Assembly: GCA_051868045.1 (NCBI GenBank)
Contig: JBJDZN010000074.1
Coordinates: 1 to 15,116, forward strand
Direction: 5' to 3'
Source: CAKSQF01 sp051868045
GTDB lineage: Bacteria > Bacillota > Clostridia > Oscillospirales > CAG-272
Length of the DNA: 15,116 bases
The position numbers and the translations under genes were made by a program. Below the pieces are notes generated by a model. The model ran no database searches. It was given only the letters and a program-made list of their open reading frames with translations, and was not told the DNA's origin. Position 1 is the stretch's first letter. Each line of letters begins with the position of its first letter. Positions 14,065-15,116 of this stretch are shown here, piece by piece.

Positions 14065-14868
14065 ATGATAGAATTGAATGATGTAACAAAGATATATGAA
14101 AACGGTACGGTAGCACTGGATCATGTGAATCTGAAGATTGAAGACGGCGAATTTGTCTTTATCGTGGGACAGTCGGGAGCGGGAAAATCCACCCTGCTCA
14201 AGCTCCTTTTAAGAGAGGAGACCCCCACCGAGGGTCGGATTCTGGTGGACGGCGAAGACCTTTCGAAAATGAAGCGGCGTCGGATTCCCTACTACCGCCG
14301 GAAGTTGGGCGTGGTATTTCAGGATTTTCGCCTGTTTCCCGATAAAACGGTGTACGGAAATGTGGCTTTTGCCCTGAGAGCCGTAGGCGCACCCGCCTCC
14401 GGAATCCGCCGGAAGGTGGAGGCAACCCTTCGGATTGTGGGGCTGTACGATAAGATGCGCTGTCTGCCTTCCCAACTGTCGGGAGGAGAACAGCAGCGTG
14501 TGGCACTTGCCCGTGCGCTGGTCAACGGTCCCGACATTATCATTGCAGACGAGCCTACCGGAAACATTGATCCCAAGCTCAGCTATGAGATCATGTCCCT
14601 GTTGGTTCATATCCAGCAGAAGCGGGGAAAGACGGTCATCGTAGTGACCCACGAACGGCATCTGGTGGATTACTTCCACCAGCGTGTGGTCACAATCCAC
14701 TCCGGTGTGGTGGCTGACGACAGAATCGGCGGGATGTTTGCTCCCGAGGACGATCCTGCCCTTGCCGAGAAAGCAGAAGCCCTTGCCACTGCTGCGGTGA
14801 CCGGGGAATCAACGGAAAACAAGGAGTCGGCACAAGCTGCGCCGACAGTGCCCGACGAGGTGCATTGA
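14065..14868 (+). CDS. ftsE: Cell division ATP-binding protein FtsE
   Basis: The cytoplasmic ATPase of the FtsEX complex, which passes ATP hydrolysis to FtsX and so controls peptidoglycan hydrolases at division (and entry into sporulation in Bacillus). The 267-aa protein has Walker A GQSGAGKST (35-43), Q-loop VVFQDFRLFPDKTV, signature LSGGEQQRVALARAL (138-152), Walker B IIIADEPTGNID (158-169) and H-loop VVTHE. MIELNDVTKIY at the N-terminus is typical. The start at 14065 is set by GGAGG (14052-14056), eight bases upstream; a TTG at 14020 is inside the preceding hairpin and lacks a site. Residues after ~226 are an Ala/Glu-rich tail of about 40 aa that the usual ~228-aa FtsE lacks. ftsX follows after 72 bp. 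Confidence 0.95.
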   Translation: MIELNDVTKIYENGTVALDHVNLKIEDGEFVFIVGQSGAGKSTLLKLLLREETPTEGRILVDGEDLSKMKRRRIPYYRRKLGVVFQDFRLFPDKTVYGNVAFALRAVGAPASGIRRKVEATLRIVGLYDKMRCLPSQLSGGEQQRVALARALVNGPDIIIADEPTGNIDPKLSYEIMSLLVHIQQKRGKTVIVVTHERHLVDYFHQRVVTIHSGVVADDRIGGMFAPEDDPALAEKAEALATAAVTGESTENKESAQAAPTVPDEVH

Positions 14869-14940
14869 TCAATCGCTTTCGTTTATGCAGTCTTTTTATC
14901 CAAAGCCTAAGTATACCCGAAAAGGAACGGTCACCCGAAG

Positions 14941-15116
14941 ATGAATAACCGAAATATAAACAAAATCAGTCTGACATATACGCTGTCCCAGAGCCTTGTG
15001 GGAATGTTCCGGAACAGCGTCATGAGCATTGCCTCCATTCTGGTACTGGCAAGCTGTCTGATCGTGCTGGGAACCTTTGGTCTCCTGATCAGAAACATCA
15101 ACTATAATCTGGAGAG
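14941..15116 (+). CDS. ftsX: Cell division protein FtsX, N-terminal part (cut by window end)
   Basis: The first 58 codons of the membrane partner of FtsE. The short basic cytoplasmic start leads into LTYTLSQSLVGMFRNSVMSIASI and a first transmembrane helix (SILVLASCLIVLGTFGLLI, ~36-54) followed by RNINYNLE, as is typical for FtsX. The extracellular loop, remaining three helices and stop are beyond the window. Upstream in frame there is a stop at 14908 and no other start codon, so ATG 14941 is the start. The nearest Shine-Dalgarno-like AAAGGA (14921-14926) is 14 bases away, longer than ideal, so translation may be weaker than for ftsE. Confidence 0.88.
   Translation, partial: MNNRNINKISLTYTLSQSLVGMFRNSVMSIASILVLASCLIVLGTFGLLIRNINYNLE

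Noticed and set aside
12877..14124. 415-aa antisense open frame opposite the CdaR-like gene
   Set aside because: The plus-strand protein has a recognisable HTH and a strong Shine-Dalgarno; the antisense frame shows only a His/Asp/Leu-rich composition without motifs.

Overview
The window looks like chromosomal DNA of an endospore-forming Clostridia member, most likely an Oscillospirales/Ruminococcaceae-type gut bacterium. This rests on the sporulation genes (sigK, spoIVB, a SPOCS-LysM coat-type protein), the M16C peptidase, the DUF362 ferredoxin-like protein, the CdaR-type regulator, strong Shine-Dalgarno sequences, and moderately GC-rich genes separated by AT-rich gaps. No species name can be read from the sequence. 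I see no tRNA, rRNA, CRISPR array, phage gene or transposase.

Layout, left to right. (1) Positions 1-988 hold the 3' end of a PreP-like M16C peptidase, closed by a bidirectional-looking terminator. (2) An AI-2E family membrane protein (minus strand) and a DUF362/4Fe-4S protein (plus strand) are divergent and have back-to-back sigma-A-type promoters. The DUF362 gene is followed by ispE of the MEP isoprenoid pathway. (3) A minus-strand cluster read 7776 to 4925 runs ppx/gppA-like phosphatase, TrmH/SpoU RNA methyltransferase (8-nt overlap), then a 352-aa protein that I read as a two-domain P-loop ATPase relative whose nucleotide-binding motifs have decayed. (4) A plus-strand sporulation block contains pro-sigma-K with no skin-type interruption, a SPOCS (DUF3794)-LysM protein with a TTG start, and the SpoIVB signalling protease. 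(5) A strong terminator is followed by rsmE with its own consensus promoter. (6) A CdaR/PucR-type regulator is followed by ftsE and the first 58 codons of ftsX.

How the genes fit together: SpoIVB is the forespore signal that, in Bacillus, triggers processing of pro-sigma-K in the mother cell. SPOCS-LysM proteins are typical mother-cell coat or cortex-associated products. The window therefore brings both ends of the sigma-K checkpoint within 2.6 kb. The rest is housekeeping: isoprenoid precursor synthesis, rRNA methylation, phosphatase, cell-division signalling and envelope transport.

The least explained structures are a roughly 187-bp imperfect palindrome filling the gap upstream of spoIVB, the degenerate ATPase-like protein, a 14-bp stem without a U tract between the regulator gene and ftsE, and competing hairpins in the DUF362 leader. 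Nothing here amounts to a clear new defence or biosynthetic system.
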